Virus record (IMG/VR): IMGVR_UViG_3300026531_000079
Span: 1 to 32,881 of that record
Source: a virus
Reading direction: 5' to 3' (one strand)
DNA: 32,881 nt
Shown here: in pieces, positions 1-7,717 of the stretch
Layout: the number at the start of each line of letters is the position of its first letter
Position numbering within the stretch: the stretch's first letter is position 1
Notes under the pieces: generated by a model
What the model was told of the DNA's origin: nothing
The model's input: only the letters and a program-made list of their open reading frames with translations
Database searches by the model: none
Made by a program: the position numbers and the translations under genes

Positions 1-543
1 CTATGTTCCCGTCTCCCGGCGATCCTTGCCACTGCGCCGGTCAATACCTTCCGGGATTTGGTCTGGACGATCATGCTGGCGGCGTTCGCCGTGCCGGCGA
101 TCCCCGCCACTATTTTTTGCAGCCATTTTTAAACCATTAGCAAGGCCTCTTAGATATATCTCAACATCTCTCAGGGCATTTATATCTAATTGCTCAATTT
201 CTATAAGGATTTCATTTATTGATACAGCTCGTTGTTGATCTTTGAATTTTTTTACGAGCTCAATATGTTTCATTTCAACTATGTTTGTGTCGTTAACATG
301 AGGGTTATTTTGTTGTTGAAAAATCTCACCGGTGCCATTTAAAAGCCATTCAGATGAAACCCCAATTGCGGTTAGTGCGGGAATCAATGAAATTGGCGCA
401 GTCCTTTCCCCTCTTTCGTAATGCTGGTAGGTACTTACGGCAATATTAAGCCTATTCGCCATTTCTTTCTGAGAAAGACCTATTGCCTTTCGGAGCTGTT
501 TTAGGCGGTTACCAAACTCTTTTTGGGTTATTTCGCTTGACAT
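1..543 (-). CDS. Phage repressor, XRE/Cro-CI family (Mu c analogue)
   Basis: This 180-residue protein has an N-terminal helix-turn-helix domain (about residues 8-70, with LSQKEMANRLNIAVSTYQ as the HTH core). It should bind operators in the adjacent intergenic switch and hold the early promoter off in the lysogen. It is transcribed leftward, divergent from the ner-like gene, exactly as c is placed in Mu. No S24 LexA-type peptidase domain is present, so RecA-stimulated self-cleavage is not expected. The C-terminus (about 145-180) is very basic and carries DRRxGxRR-type clusters; their role is unknown. The ATG at 541-543 is followed leftward by an uninterrupted frame ending at base 1. Repressor role is inferred from fold and position. 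Confidence 0.85.
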   Translation of the reverse strand: MSSEITQKEFGNRLKQLRKAIGLSQKEMANRLNIAVSTYQHYERGERTAPISLIPALTAIGVSSEWLLNGTGEIFQQQNNPHVNDTNIVEMKHIELVKKFKDQQRAVSINEILIEIEQLDINALRDVEIYLRGLANGLKMAAKNSGGDRRHGERRQHDRPDQIPEGIDRRSGKDRRETGT

Positions 544-558
544 AAAAACCCATTTGCG

Positions 559-586
559 GTTATAAGCTTATCTATAATTCCTTCAA
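559..586 (-). promoter_or_regulatory. Leftward repressor promoter with palindromic operator
   Basis: On the minus strand a TTGAAG -35 (581-586) and a TATAAC -10 (559-564) are separated by 16 bp and point into the repressor gene. The 10-bp perfect palindrome ATAAGCTTAT (562-571) overlaps this -10. A rightward TATAAT (573-578), pointing toward the ner-like gene, lies within the leftward spacer, although it lacks a good -35. One operator covering both promoters is the usual plan of a lysis/lysogeny switch. Motifs are seen; function is inferred. Confidence 0.5.
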
Positions 587-611
587 AAATAGACATGGCG
601 CCGGAGGTACA

Positions 612-854
612 ATGAATATCGGTTTTTCCCCTGCCACAATTCAATACCTGCTCAAAGAGCGAGGCATTACTCAGGCGCAGATTGCACGCCAATGCGGCGT
701 GCACCCCATGACCGTATCAAAGGTCGTAAACCGGCTTACGGTATCAGACCGCATAATGCGAGCTATAGCAACGGCGATAGGCGTGGATCACCATATCGTC
801 TTTGCAGACTACTACACCCAGCCACCAAAACGCGGCCGGCGCAAGGTGGCATAA
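612..854 (+). CDS. Ner-like small DNA-binding regulator
   Basis: This 80-residue protein consists mostly of a helix-turn-helix (about residues 15-45; ITQAQIARQCGVHPMTVSKV), followed by a short basic tail (KRGRRK). It is the first rightward gene, with a strong GGAGG at 606-region upstream of the ATG. Size and position match the Mu Ner/Cro-type protein, which turns down early transcription and the repressor gene during lytic growth. A stretch of 52 bp separates it from the next gene. The family assignment rests on fold and context rather than on a specific signature. Confidence 0.75.
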   Translation: MNIGFSPATIQYLLKERGITQAQIARQCGVHPMTVSKVVNRLTVSDRIMRAIATAIGVDHHIVFADYYTQPPKRGRRKVA

Positions 855-906
855 GAGCTAATTATATCGCTGCTTAAAGCTTACCAATAAGCCAGGACGG
901 GCGTCA

Positions 907-1398
907 ATGGCTAATAAGCCGGGAAAAATAGACAGGGTACCGCAGCAAATGAGCCTGCTGGATTGCCTTGAGCGCATTCAGGCCGAAAAAAGGGCCAGCC
1001 GCGATCCAGAGGGCAGCCTCAATATCAACGTGGCCCTGCGGCGAGCCATGAAACGCGCCATCAAACAATGCCACTTGAGCCGGCACCAGATAGCCGGCGA
1101 GATGTCCCACCTGGTGGGCGTTGAGATCACCAAGACCATGATCGATAGCTGGACGGCCGAGTCCAAGCCCCAGAACCGGCCGCCGGCGGAGTATATCCCG
1201 GCCTTTTGCAGGGCGACCGGCTCCAATGAACCACTTGAGGTGCTGACTGACGCGGCGGGCATATTCGCAATGCCGGGGCCGGACGCCCTGCGGGCCGAGA
1301 TCCAGCGTTTTGCTGAAGAGGAACGCCGCGCTCGCGCTGAAAAGCGCAAGCGCGAGCTATTTTTACAGGAAATAGAGAGTAAACGACGGCTGATATGA
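907..1398 (+). CDS. Early protein of unknown function upstream of transposase
   Basis: This is a 163-residue, charged protein with a central region (about 40-100) that looks like a DNA-binding fold: a basic helix, then SRHQIAGEMSHLVGVEIT, which resembles a helix-turn-helix. The C-terminal 35 residues are a highly charged probable helix (EEERRARAEKRKRE). It overlaps the transposase gene by 4 bp (ATGA), so the two are probably translationally coupled. Proteins in this slot occur in Mu-like phages without an assigned role. A role in transposition or regulation is only a contextual guess. Confidence 0.7.
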   Translation: MANKPGKIDRVPQQMSLLDCLERIQAEKRASRDPEGSLNINVALRRAMKRAIKQCHLSRHQIAGEMSHLVGVEITKTMIDSWTAESKPQNRPPAEYIPAFCRATGSNEPLEVLTDAAGIFAMPGPDALRAEIQRFAEEERRARAEKRKRELFLQEIESKRRLI

Positions 1399-3554
1399 GC
1401 GGGCTGACAGCAAAACAGATCGCCGAGCAAACCGGCAAAACCGTCCGATGGATACAGGCACGGGCCAAAAAGGAAGCCTGGCCGTACACCATTGCCACAG
1501 GCCGGGGCGGCAAAATTCCTCTTTATGCCGTATCGACCCTGCCCGAGGATATCCAGGCAGCTCTATTAAATAAGGAAAAGCCAGCCGAAAGCCTGCCGGT
1601 CGAATCCCCCGGAGGGATAAACCCAAACTTAAACCCAAATTCAAACAGGAAAGGAACGATAAAAACGGATATGTCAAGGCCAACCACCCTCGACCGGCAG
1701 GCGGTGGCCGCTGCCAGGGCCGACCTGGTCCGGGCTTACGTAGAGCACCTGAACCAGGCCGGCCGGGGCAGCAAAACCGCGGCCCGCAAGGGTTTTATGG
1801 CCGCCTACAACGCTGGCCAGTCATATCCGCGCCTGTTTGGGATACTTGGCCCGGTCTCCTGGCAAACCATCGAACGCTGGAAGAGATCCTTTGAGACAGC
1901 TAACCTGCCGGCCCTGGCCGACCGTCGCGGCCGGCCGGCCGGTACAGGGCTTTTGACCCCACAGCAGACCGAGATCCTGCTCTCGTGCGTCCTGCACCCC
2001 AATCGGCCCCTGATCGCCGAGGCCATCCGCATGGCAAAGGCGGTCATGGCCTCCAAGGGCATCGAAAACGGCCACAGCGAGCGCACCTACCGCCGCTGGC
2101 TGGCTCAATGGAAAGACCGCCACTACCATATCTGGGTGTGGACCAGGGAGGGCTCCAAGGCCTGGAACGACAAATGCGCCCTGTATATCGAACGGGACTA
2201 CGATACGATCGAGGTGGGCGACCTGGTGGTGGCCGACGGCCACATCCTGAATTTTGAAATCATCAACCCCTGGACCGGCAAGCCCAAACGGATGACCCTG
2301 ATCGTGTGGCGGGACATGAAGTCCAGCTATCCGCTGGGCTGGGAGATCATGCCCACGGAAAACACCCAGGCCATTGCCTCTGCCTTGCGCCGGTCCATCC
2401 TGCGCCTGGGCAAAATACCGCAGGTGGCCTACCTGGACAACGGCAAGGCCTTCGGCAGCAAGTTTTTCAACTCCGACCTTACAGAATCCGGCCTGTTCGG
2501 GCTGTTTGCCCGCCTGAACATCAAGACCATATTTGCCTGGCCTTATCACGGCCAAAGCAAGACCATTGAACGCTTTTTTCGGGATTTTGCCGAACTCGAA
2601 CGCTGGTGCCCCACCTACGTGGGCACGTCCATCGACAAGAAACCGCCCCGCCTGCTGCGCGGCGAGACCCTGCACCGCAAGGTCTATGAAAAATGGACCG
2701 GCGGCCAGTGCCTGACTATGGAACAGGCCCACCGGGCGATTGCGGCCTGGTTCGACCAGTACGTCCAGCGACCCCAGAGCGGCCACCTGAACGGTAGGTG
2801 CCCGGCAGAGGTTTTCGAGACCGGCCGCGGCCCGGGCGTGGACCCGGCTGAACTCACCTTCCTGATGATGGCCCAGGAGATCCGCCATATCAGGCGCAAC
2901 GGCATCCATTTCCTGGGCCGCAATTACTATCACCCGGAACTGTACGGCCGCCGCCACCAGGTCCTGATCCGCTACGACCTGCAAGCGCCAGAGGAGATCT
3001 ACGTTTTTGAAACCGACGGCCGCTTTATCTGTAGCGCGAAGCAAACCGAAAAGATCCACCCGGCAGCCGCCATCCTGGGCGATGACGAGGACCGGGAAAA
3101 GCTGCGTAAATGGATCGCCGAAAAGCGGCACCAGGAAAAGCTTGCCAGCATATCTGCCCGCAAATTCCTGGAAGACGAAGTCCTGCCGGCCCACCGCAGG
3201 CAGTTGGCCGCCGCCGGACTGCTGGAAACCGGACAAGAGGCGCCAACACAGGATGATCCTGCCCCGCAGCTTACCGCCGATGACGAGGCCAAGATCCTGG
3301 CCGAGGTGGCGGAATACGAAAAAGAACAACAGGCAGAAGCCCGCGACATGTGGTCCGAGCTGGAGGATCTGGGCGAGCTTGACCGCTACGAACGCCTGGT
3401 GGAAGCCGAGGCCCGCGGGCTTTTGATCCCCAAGCGCTGGGCGGCCTGGATGAAATACTTTGAGCAGACCCCGGCCTGGAAGCGCCAGGCCGACATTGGA
3501 TACTGGGACCAGGTGGCAGCCGCGGCCGCCATCATGTACCAGGTGCAACAATAG
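1395..3554 (+). CDS. A: Mu-type DDE transposase (MuA)
   Basis: This 719-residue protein catalyses strand transfer for integration and replicative transposition of the phage. An N-terminal winged-helix end/enhancer-binding domain (about 1-55; AKQIAEQTGKTVRWIQ) is followed by HTH-rich end-binding regions (about 95-260). The RNase H-like core carries a DDE triad at D281 (VVADGH), D348 (YLDNGK) and E392 (KTIERFF). The D-D spacing of 67 equals that of MuA. The beta-barrel domain follows (about 480-550), and then a charged helical C-terminus that in MuA contacts MuB. The start overlaps the preceding gene by 4 bp. It should act on repeats at the prophage ends, such as those near 31448-31486. Confidence 0.97.
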   Translation: MSGLTAKQIAEQTGKTVRWIQARAKKEAWPYTIATGRGGKIPLYAVSTLPEDIQAALLNKEKPAESLPVESPGGINPNLNPNSNRKGTIKTDMSRPTTLDRQAVAAARADLVRAYVEHLNQAGRGSKTAARKGFMAAYNAGQSYPRLFGILGPVSWQTIERWKRSFETANLPALADRRGRPAGTGLLTPQQTEILLSCVLHPNRPLIAEAIRMAKAVMASKGIENGHSERTYRRWLAQWKDRHYHIWVWTREGSKAWNDKCALYIERDYDTIEVGDLVVADGHILNFEIINPWTGKPKRMTLIVWRDMKSSYPLGWEIMPTENTQAIASALRRSILRLGKIPQVAYLDNGKAFGSKFFNSDLTESGLFGLFARLNIKTIFAWPYHGQSKTIERFFRDFAELERWCPTYVGTSIDKKPPRLLRGETLHRKVYEKWTGGQCLTMEQAHRAIAAWFDQYVQRPQSGHLNGRCPAEVFETGRGPGVDPAELTFLMMAQEIRHIRRNGIHFLGRNYYHPELYGRRHQVLIRYDLQAPEEIYVFETDGRFICSAKQTEKIHPAAAILGDDEDREKLRKWIAEKRHQEKLASISARKFLEDEVLPAHRRQLAAAGLLETGQEAPTQDDPAPQLTADDEAKILAEVAEYEKEQQAEARDMWSELEDLGELDRYERLVEAEARGLLIPKRWAAWMKYFEQTPAWKRQADIGYWDQVAAAAAIMYQVQQ

Positions 3555-3565
3555 GGAGGGGACGG

Positions 3566-4285
3566 ATGATCAAAACCAAGCCTGTGTTCGTCAAAACCAA
3601 AAACGTCCGCAATTTCGGTGTGCTCATGGACGGACTGGAGCTTGCCGCCGGCGAAGGACGCCTGGGCCTGGTCTATGGCCGGGCCGGCCGGGGAAAGACC
3701 CGCACCTGCCAGTGGTACACGGCCCAAAACGATGCTGTTTATCTGCGTATGGCAACTGTCTGGCGCACATCCGAACTGCCGTTTTTGCAGGCCCTGTGCA
3801 CCGAGTGCGGCTGGCAGGGCAATCCTCCTGGCCGCAAGGCAGTAGCGTTTACCGCTGCCGTGGATATGCTGGTGCAGCGGCCGCGACCGGTTTTCCTGGA
3901 CGAGATAGAAAAACTGGCGGGCTGGTTCCTGGACGTGGTGCGTGACCTGTCGGATCTTTCCGGGGCCCCCATCATCCTGGTGGGCGAAGAAGAGCTGGTC
4001 TCTGTCATGCGGCGCAACCGCCGGGTCTGGTCCCGGACATACCAGCAATTGCTGTTTGAGCCCATCGAGGTGCGCGACATCATAGTTTACGCCAAGGAAT
4101 TTGCCGGCCTGACCCTGTCTCCGGCTGTGGCCGGTATTTTCCACAAGGCCGCGGGCGGAGATTTCCGGATCGTGCGGCGCGACATCATCAACCTAGTGCA
4201 GATCCTCAACGCCAAGGGCACCGCCGAATGCGACCAGCAGACTGCCAAAATCGCCATCAAGACCGGTCTGGGAGGCACGGCATGA
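3566..4285 (+). CDS. B: Transposition target-selection ATPase (MuB)
   Basis: This 239-residue AAA+ ATPase has a Walker A motif GRAGRGKT (residues 38-45) and a Walker B motif PVFLDEIEK (about 108-116). MuB binds target DNA, activates MuA and gives target immunity. The protein is shorter than Mu B (312 residues) and starts almost directly with the ATPase fold, so it lacks the N-terminal HTH appendage of Mu B. It lies 11 bp downstream of the transposase and overlaps the next gene by 4 bp (ATGA). A GGGAGGGGACGG stretch gives the ribosome binding site. Confidence 0.93.
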   Translation: MIKTKPVFVKTKNVRNFGVLMDGLELAAGEGRLGLVYGRAGRGKTRTCQWYTAQNDAVYLRMATVWRTSELPFLQALCTECGWQGNPPGRKAVAFTAAVDMLVQRPRPVFLDEIEKLAGWFLDVVRDLSDLSGAPIILVGEEELVSVMRRNRRVWSRTYQQLLFEPIEVRDIIVYAKEFAGLTLSPAVAGIFHKAAGGDFRIVRRDIINLVQILNAKGTAECDQQTAKIAIKTGLGGTA

Positions 4286-4848
4286 GCGAGCGTTTCACCG
4301 ATCAGATACGGGCGGCGTTCCAGCGTCTGGCGGCGGAAAAATCCGGACCCATCGAACTGATGGCAGTGGCCCGGGAGCTGGACCTGCCCCTGAATGTTCA
4401 CCGCCGCAAACTGTACGTGGCCATGCGGGATTTTATCCGCCGGGGCGAGGTGGAGCGTATCAAACCCGGCCTTTACCGCTATATCGGCCTGACCAGCCAT
4501 GCCGGTGAAATCCAGCGCAAAATGTGGCGCCTGATCCGGGCCCGCAAATCGGACGGGGTAACCTACCAGGACCTGGTGGAGCTTTGCGGCGCCAGCCCGA
4601 ATTATGCCCGGGAGTATCTCCGGATGCTGACCAAGCGCGGGGTGCTCAAACGGATCGACCGGCGGCGGGCGGGCAACCTGCCCAGCCTGTTCCGGCTGAT
4701 CAACGATCCGGGTCCGGCTTTCCAGGCCAACCTGGAAAAAGCCGCAAAACTGCGCCGGTTGCGCCGCCAGGCCCTGGAGCGGATCGACGCCGCCTTTGCG
4801 GCCGTGCTGGAGGCCAGGCAGGCCCTGCTGGAAATAGAGGAGGAATGA
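4282..4848 (+). CDS. Winged-helix early protein, unknown function
   Basis: This is a 188-residue protein with two segments that resemble winged helix-turn-helix modules (about 5-70 and 75-140). Each has a conserved-looking helix pair ending in a basic wing (RRGEVERIKPGLYRYIG; KRGVLKRIDRR). A charged helical C-terminus follows. It is coupled by 4-bp overlaps to MuB upstream and to the zinc-ribbon gene downstream. The DNA-binding role is inferred from this pattern; no phage protein of known function is recognised. Confidence 0.7.
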   Translation: MSERFTDQIRAAFQRLAAEKSGPIELMAVARELDLPLNVHRRKLYVAMRDFIRRGEVERIKPGLYRYIGLTSHAGEIQRKMWRLIRARKSDGVTYQDLVELCGASPNYAREYLRMLTKRGVLKRIDRRRAGNLPSLFRLINDPGPAFQANLEKAAKLRRLRRQALERIDAAFAAVLEARQALLEIEEE

Positions 4849-5072
4849 TGAAACTCAACGAAACCTATCTGTGTCTTGACTGCGAATGGACCGGCCGGCC
4901 GGTGGCAGTCAATGGTGTCGATCAGTGTCCCCAGTGCGCCTCGCGGGCAGTCTTCCCACTGGCGGAATGGCTCAAGCCGAAAATCAATTTCAGGGTGGCA
5001 AACTATGCTCAGCAAAAAACAAATCGCGCTCGTGCATGTGGCGCGCTCCAAATTGGGGCTGTCAGAGCCTGA
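4848..5072 (+). CDS. Small zinc-ribbon protein
   Basis: The frame encodes 74 residues, or 75 if the ATG at 4845 is used. Two CxxC pairs (CLDC near residue 10 and CPQC near 27) form a probable zinc ribbon. The GAGGAGGAATGATG context supplies the ribosome binding site and overlaps the stop of the preceding gene. Its last 68 bp overlap the GemA gene in another frame. It belongs to the compact early operon. The role is unknown; small zinc ribbons often mediate protein-DNA or protein-protein contacts. Confidence 0.6.
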   Translation: MKLNETYLCLDCEWTGRPVAVNGVDQCPQCASRAVFPLAEWLKPKINFRVANYAQQKTNRARACGALQIGAVRA

Positions 5073-5400
5073 GTACCGGGCGGCCCTGGAATCTGTGGGG
5101 GTGGAGTCTGCCAAAAATCTCGACCAGGCCGGCCTGGACGCCCTGATGCGCCATTTCAGGTCCCTGGGGTTCCGGCCGCGGTCGGCCAGCCGTCAGCGGC
5201 GGCCGGCCTCGTCAAAGGAGGCCCTGATCGGCAAGATCGAGGCCGTCCTGGCCGACCTGTCCCTGCCCTGGTGCTATGCCGAGGGCATGGCCAGAAACAT
5301 GTTCGGCGTGGATCTGGTGGAATGGCTGACACCCAGGCAGCTGCACAAGCTGGTGGCGGCCCTGACCTATCACCAGCGGAGGCAGGGCAGGGCGCAATGA
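5005..5400 (+). CDS. gemA: GemA/gp16-family phage regulatory protein
   Basis: This 131-residue protein begins with a short basic helix (LSKKQIALVHVARSKLGLS) and carries the helical, basic body typical of the GemA/Gp16 (DUF1018) family. The C-terminal part contains MFGVDLVEWLTPRQLHKLVAAL, characteristic of the family. In Mu, GemA modulates host gene expression and DNA topology. The ATG at 5005 was chosen because family proteins start just before the SKKQI-type helix; a longer reading from 4876 would overlap most of the zinc-ribbon gene. It overlaps the next gene by 4 bp. Confidence 0.85.
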   Translation: MLSKKQIALVHVARSKLGLSEPEYRAALESVGVESAKNLDQAGLDALMRHFRSLGFRPRSASRQRRPASSKEALIGKIEAVLADLSLPWCYAEGMARNMFGVDLVEWLTPRQLHKLVAALTYHQRRQGRAQ

Positions 5401-5672
5401 GGTTGTCCAGGCATTTTATCGACAACTGGCAACGCCGGGTGGGCAACCTGCCCACGGTGGAAATGGTGCGCCGGATCATCAGCCAGGCCGTGCGGGTGCA
5501 ACGGGGCTGCTGTATGCGGCTTGCAAACGGCCGTCATTTCATCCGGTTGGCCATTTACTGGCACCCCGACCTGGACCTGATCATAACCGTCGATACGGTC
5601 AACAACGTGGCGGTCTCGGTGCTGTCGCGGGATGTCTACCGGAACAGGATGCAGGCAAAATGCAGCGAATAA
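5397..5672 (+). CDS. Early phage protein, unknown function
   Basis: This is a 91-residue protein with a basic N-terminus and a beta-rich centre (HFIRLAIYWHPDLDLIITVD). The ATG at 5397 overlaps the GemA stop (ATGA), which supports this start over a longer reading. The 3' end overlaps the following small gene by 13 bp. No family is recognised; position between GemA and Gam suggests a semi-essential early gene. Confidence 0.65.
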   Translation: MRLSRHFIDNWQRRVGNLPTVEMVRRIISQAVRVQRGCCMRLANGRHFIRLAIYWHPDLDLIITVDTVNNVAVSVLSRDVYRNRMQAKCSE

Positions 5673-5845
5673 ATAAATGGATAGAAGCCCTTGCGGGGCA
5701 CAACCTCCGGCTGCAGGCCGGGGATATGTCAACGATTGTAACAATGCTGGGCCTGTGCCGCTGCATTGAGGCGGCCCTGACCGGCATGCTGATCCAACAT
5801 AAATTCTGGAGAGGGCAAAATGAGCGATCAAACCCAGAAACATAA
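5660..5845 (+). CDS. Small early phage protein, unknown function
   Basis: The frame encodes 61 residues, mainly predicted helix, with several Cys/Met residues and no clear motif. It overlaps its upstream neighbour by 13 bp and its downstream neighbour by 26 bp, a pattern seen throughout this operon. No strong ribosome binding site is visible before the ATG. The call rests on the unbroken chain of overlapping genes; it could be spurious. Confidence 0.45.
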   Translation: MQRINKWIEALAGHNLRLQAGDMSTIVTMLGLCRCIEAALTGMLIQHKFWRGQNERSNPET

Positions 5846-6206
5846 AACCAGGCTGCTGATGGAGATGGCGCGCCACGTGGGCCGGTCCAACATGGTGGGC
5901 ATGGGTGAGCTGTATCGGGCAGTCTATGGCAAGGACTGGACAAACAGGATCAACGACACCCGGCGGCTGCGCAAACTGATCGCCGATTGCCAGGCAGACG
6001 GCGTTCCCATCTGTTCGGTGGTGTCCAGTACCGGTGGCGGGTATTACCTGGCCTCGGCTGGCTCCGAGCTTACGGACTATTGCACGCGCCTGCAGGACCA
6101 GGCCCTGCGCAAGCTGGCCAAGGTGGCCAAGCTGCGGCGCGTTGCCCTGCCGGACCTGCTTGGCCAGCTCCGGCTCCAGTCCGGCCGGCCTCCGGAGGCC
6201 CGATGA
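5820..6206 (+). CDS. Early phage protein with probable winged-helix fold
   Basis: This is a 128-residue basic protein. Residues 25-70 (MVGMGELYRAVYGKDW, then RRLRKLIADCQADGVPI, then GGGYYLA) match the usual order of a winged helix: two helices, a recognition helix and a glycine-rich wing. A GAGGGCAAA stretch precedes the ATG. The stop overlaps the Gam start (ATGA). It could regulate the middle/late switch, since no Mor or C homologue is visible here, but that is inference. Confidence 0.65.
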   Translation: MSDQTQKHKTRLLMEMARHVGRSNMVGMGELYRAVYGKDWTNRINDTRRLRKLIADCQADGVPICSVVSSTGGGYYLASAGSELTDYCTRLQDQALRKLAKVAKLRRVALPDLLGQLRLQSGRPPEAR

Positions 6207-6661
6207 ACGCCCCGGAGCAGTTGAGGGCACAGGCAGACGCCCTGCTGGAGCAGATCGCCACGGCGGCCGGGCAACTGGACCGGGTGCAGGACGAATACAC
6301 CCGCAGGCTGCGTCTGTTACAGCAGGCCCACCAGGAGGCTGCGGACCGGGCCAAAAAACAGCTTGCGGCAGCGGAAAAGACGCTGCGGGCCTTTTTGCGC
6401 AAGCACAAGGCGGCCCTGTTTGCCGGCCCGGACGACCGGGTCGAACTTGACCACGGAGCTGTCCTCTACAAGCTGGAATCCAGGGTGGTTCGGGCCAAGG
6501 GCATGCTGGCCCGGCTCAAGACAGCTGGCCGCACCGACCTGATCAAGATTGCCGAATCGGTGGACTGGGACAGGTTCGAGCCGTTGCCCGACGAGGAGTT
6601 GCACACCCTTGGCACCAGGCGCCGGACTAAAGAGCTTTTTGACTACGAGCTACGGAAATGA
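6203..6661 (+). CDS. gam: Host-nuclease inhibitor Gam (Mu Gam)
   Basis: This 152-residue protein has a long N-terminal coiled-coil-forming helix (about 5-75), followed by a compact domain with SRVVRAKGMLARLKTAG and a conserved-type end (VDWDRFEPLPDEEL). This is the layout of Mu Gam, a Ku-like protein that binds DNA ends and blocks exonucleases such as RecBCD. It is coupled by 4-bp overlaps on both sides. Length is close to Mu Gam (174 residues). Confidence 0.8.
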   Translation: MNAPEQLRAQADALLEQIATAAGQLDRVQDEYTRRLRLLQQAHQEAADRAKKQLAAAEKTLRAFLRKHKAALFAGPDDRVELDHGAVLYKLESRVVRAKGMLARLKTAGRTDLIKIAESVDWDRFEPLPDEELHTLGTRRRTKELFDYELRK

Positions 6662-6852
6662 CGCAAAAACGCTACGTCGAATTTTGCGGGGAACTCAAGT
6701 GGGAAACCGATCAGGCTTATCTGGTTTTTGACGGATCCCACGAGATCTGGCTTCCCAAGAGCAAAACCAAGGCCCGGCAATTGCGTGCCTGTTTCAACGA
6801 GTGGGAATTTATCGTTCCGGCCTGGCTTGCCAGGGAAAAGGGAATAATATGA
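6658..6852 (+). CDS. Small early phage protein, unknown function
   Basis: This 64-residue protein is aromatic- and charge-rich (YVEFCGELKWETDQAYLVFDG). It is linked to its neighbours by ATGA overlaps on both sides, and this coupling supports a real gene. No family is recognised. Confidence 0.6.
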   Translation: MTQKRYVEFCGELKWETDQAYLVFDGSHEIWLPKSKTKARQLRACFNEWEFIVPAWLAREKGII

Positions 6853-7415
6853 AACTTACCTGCCCGTCATGTGGCGCTGTCCACAGCGCAGAAGCCTGGG
6901 GCAATGACGCCCAGGCCAGGCAGTGCCTGAAAACAGTGGCTGAAATGCCCCGGGAGGTTTCTGCCAGGGCATTGGCCTACCTGGCGCTGTTTCGGCCCCA
7001 GTCCGGCCGGGGGCTTTCCTGGTCAAAGGCCCTGCGCCTGCTGTCTTCCCTGCAGGACCTGGTAGCCCGGCCCTATGTCCAGTGGGACCGCAAGCCGGCC
7101 CGGCCGAACTCGGCCAGGGCCTGGGGCCAGGCGATGGAGCAGATTATCGGCCATCCGCCACGGCGGCTGCCGCTCAAAAACCACAACTACCTGCGGGCCA
7201 TAGCCTGGGAGTTTGCCGACCAGATGGACCGGGACACCGAACGACGGAAAATCGAGGCCGAACGCACCGGTCGCCTGATGGCCGATCGTCCGGAGCGCCA
7301 TATTTCCGAGGTACTTTCATCCGAGCAGATAGCGGCCCAGGTGGCGGAGTTCAAGGCGCGGCTGAGAAAGCGCAAGGAGAAACAGGATGAAATATCTGAA
7401 AACAACCTGGGATGA
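6849..7415 (+). CDS. Early phage protein with N-terminal CxxC zinc motif
   Basis: This 188-residue protein opens with a CPSC pair at residues 5-8 (MKLTCPSCGAVHSAEAW), then helical, basic sequence and a charged C-terminal helix (AEFKARLRKRKEK). The ATG at 6849 overlaps the previous stop, and starting here puts the CxxC at the very N-terminus. It overlaps the next gene by 29 bp. The role is unknown; similar CxxC-headed proteins sit at this place in Mu-like phages. Confidence 0.7.
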   Translation: MKLTCPSCGAVHSAEAWGNDAQARQCLKTVAEMPREVSARALAYLALFRPQSGRGLSWSKALRLLSSLQDLVARPYVQWDRKPARPNSARAWGQAMEQIIGHPPRRLPLKNHNYLRAIAWEFADQMDRDTERRKIEAERTGRLMADRPERHISEVLSSEQIAAQVAEFKARLRKRKEKQDEISENNLG

Positions 7416-7590
7416 TGTGCGTAATGCGGAACGCCGGCCCCACACCCGGACGGCCGTCCATATAATCTGCCCGTTTTGCGGGTTTAAAACGGGGTATTTC
7501 CCGGGGTCTCTGGCGGGCACCGGTAAGCGCTGCGCCCTGTGCGGGGCGTTGCACACACAAAAAGGGTGGTCAATACGGAAAAGGAGGTAA
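7387..7590 (+). CDS. Small zinc-ribbon protein
   Basis: This 67-residue basic protein has CPFC (about 29-32) and CALC (about 49-52) pairs, a classic two-knuckle zinc ribbon. An AGGAGAAACAGG stretch precedes the ATG. It is the last gene of the GC-rich early operon before the AT-rich cargo begins. Its final codons (AGG AGG TAA) also form a strong Shine-Dalgarno-like GGAGG with no gene behind it. Confidence 0.7.
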   Translation: MKYLKTTWDDVRNAERRPHTRTAVHIICPFCGFKTGYFPGSLAGTGKRCALCGALHTQKGWSIRKRR

Positions 7591-7597
7591 AAAACTT

Positions 7598-7680
7598 ATT
7601 TTTCACCATAACAGTTAATAACACAATGAGATGACAAGCTATAAAAAATATTGACGCAATCTACTTGTTATGGTAAAAAT
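7598..7680 (+). ncRNA. Candidate structured RNA in the deaminase leader (AvcI-like position)
   Basis: The AT-rich stretch 7591-7717 has no gene. It contains a long imperfect inverted repeat: ACCATAACA (7605-7613) pairs with TGTTATGGT (7666-7674), and the stem extends by ATTTTT (7598-7603) pairing with AAAAAT (7675-7680), with only C7604 bulged. The loop is 52 nt. Deaminases of the AvcD type are controlled by a non-coding RNA, AvcI, encoded just 5' of the deaminase gene. Position therefore suggests an equivalent RNA. The pairing is seen; the RNA is inference. An alternative is an operator pair flanking the promoter. Confidence 0.4.
7651..7679 (+). promoter_or_regulatory. Probable sigma-70 promoter for the deaminase cargo
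   Basis: TTGACG (7651-7656) and TAAAAA (7674-7679) are separated by 17 bp. The -10 lies in the right arm of the inverted repeat, so a protein bound to the repeat, or an upstream RNA, could affect it. Predicted transcription would start about 30 nt before the deaminase ATG. An independent promoter fits a cargo gene expressed from the lysogen. Confidence 0.45.
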
Positions 7681-7717
7681 TACCTAATTTAATTAAATAC
7701 TTCCACCTTTTTCAACT

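Noticed and set aside
1821-3551. Long minus-strand ORF (576 codons) opposite the transposase
   Set aside because: It is a shadow of the GC-rich transposase gene; the plus-strand protein has a complete DDE domain set and the minus-strand product has no recognisable fold.
5271-5396. Longer reading of the gene after GemA
   Set aside because: It would overlap GemA by 130 bp; the ATGA overlap at 5397 is the coupling used throughout the operon.
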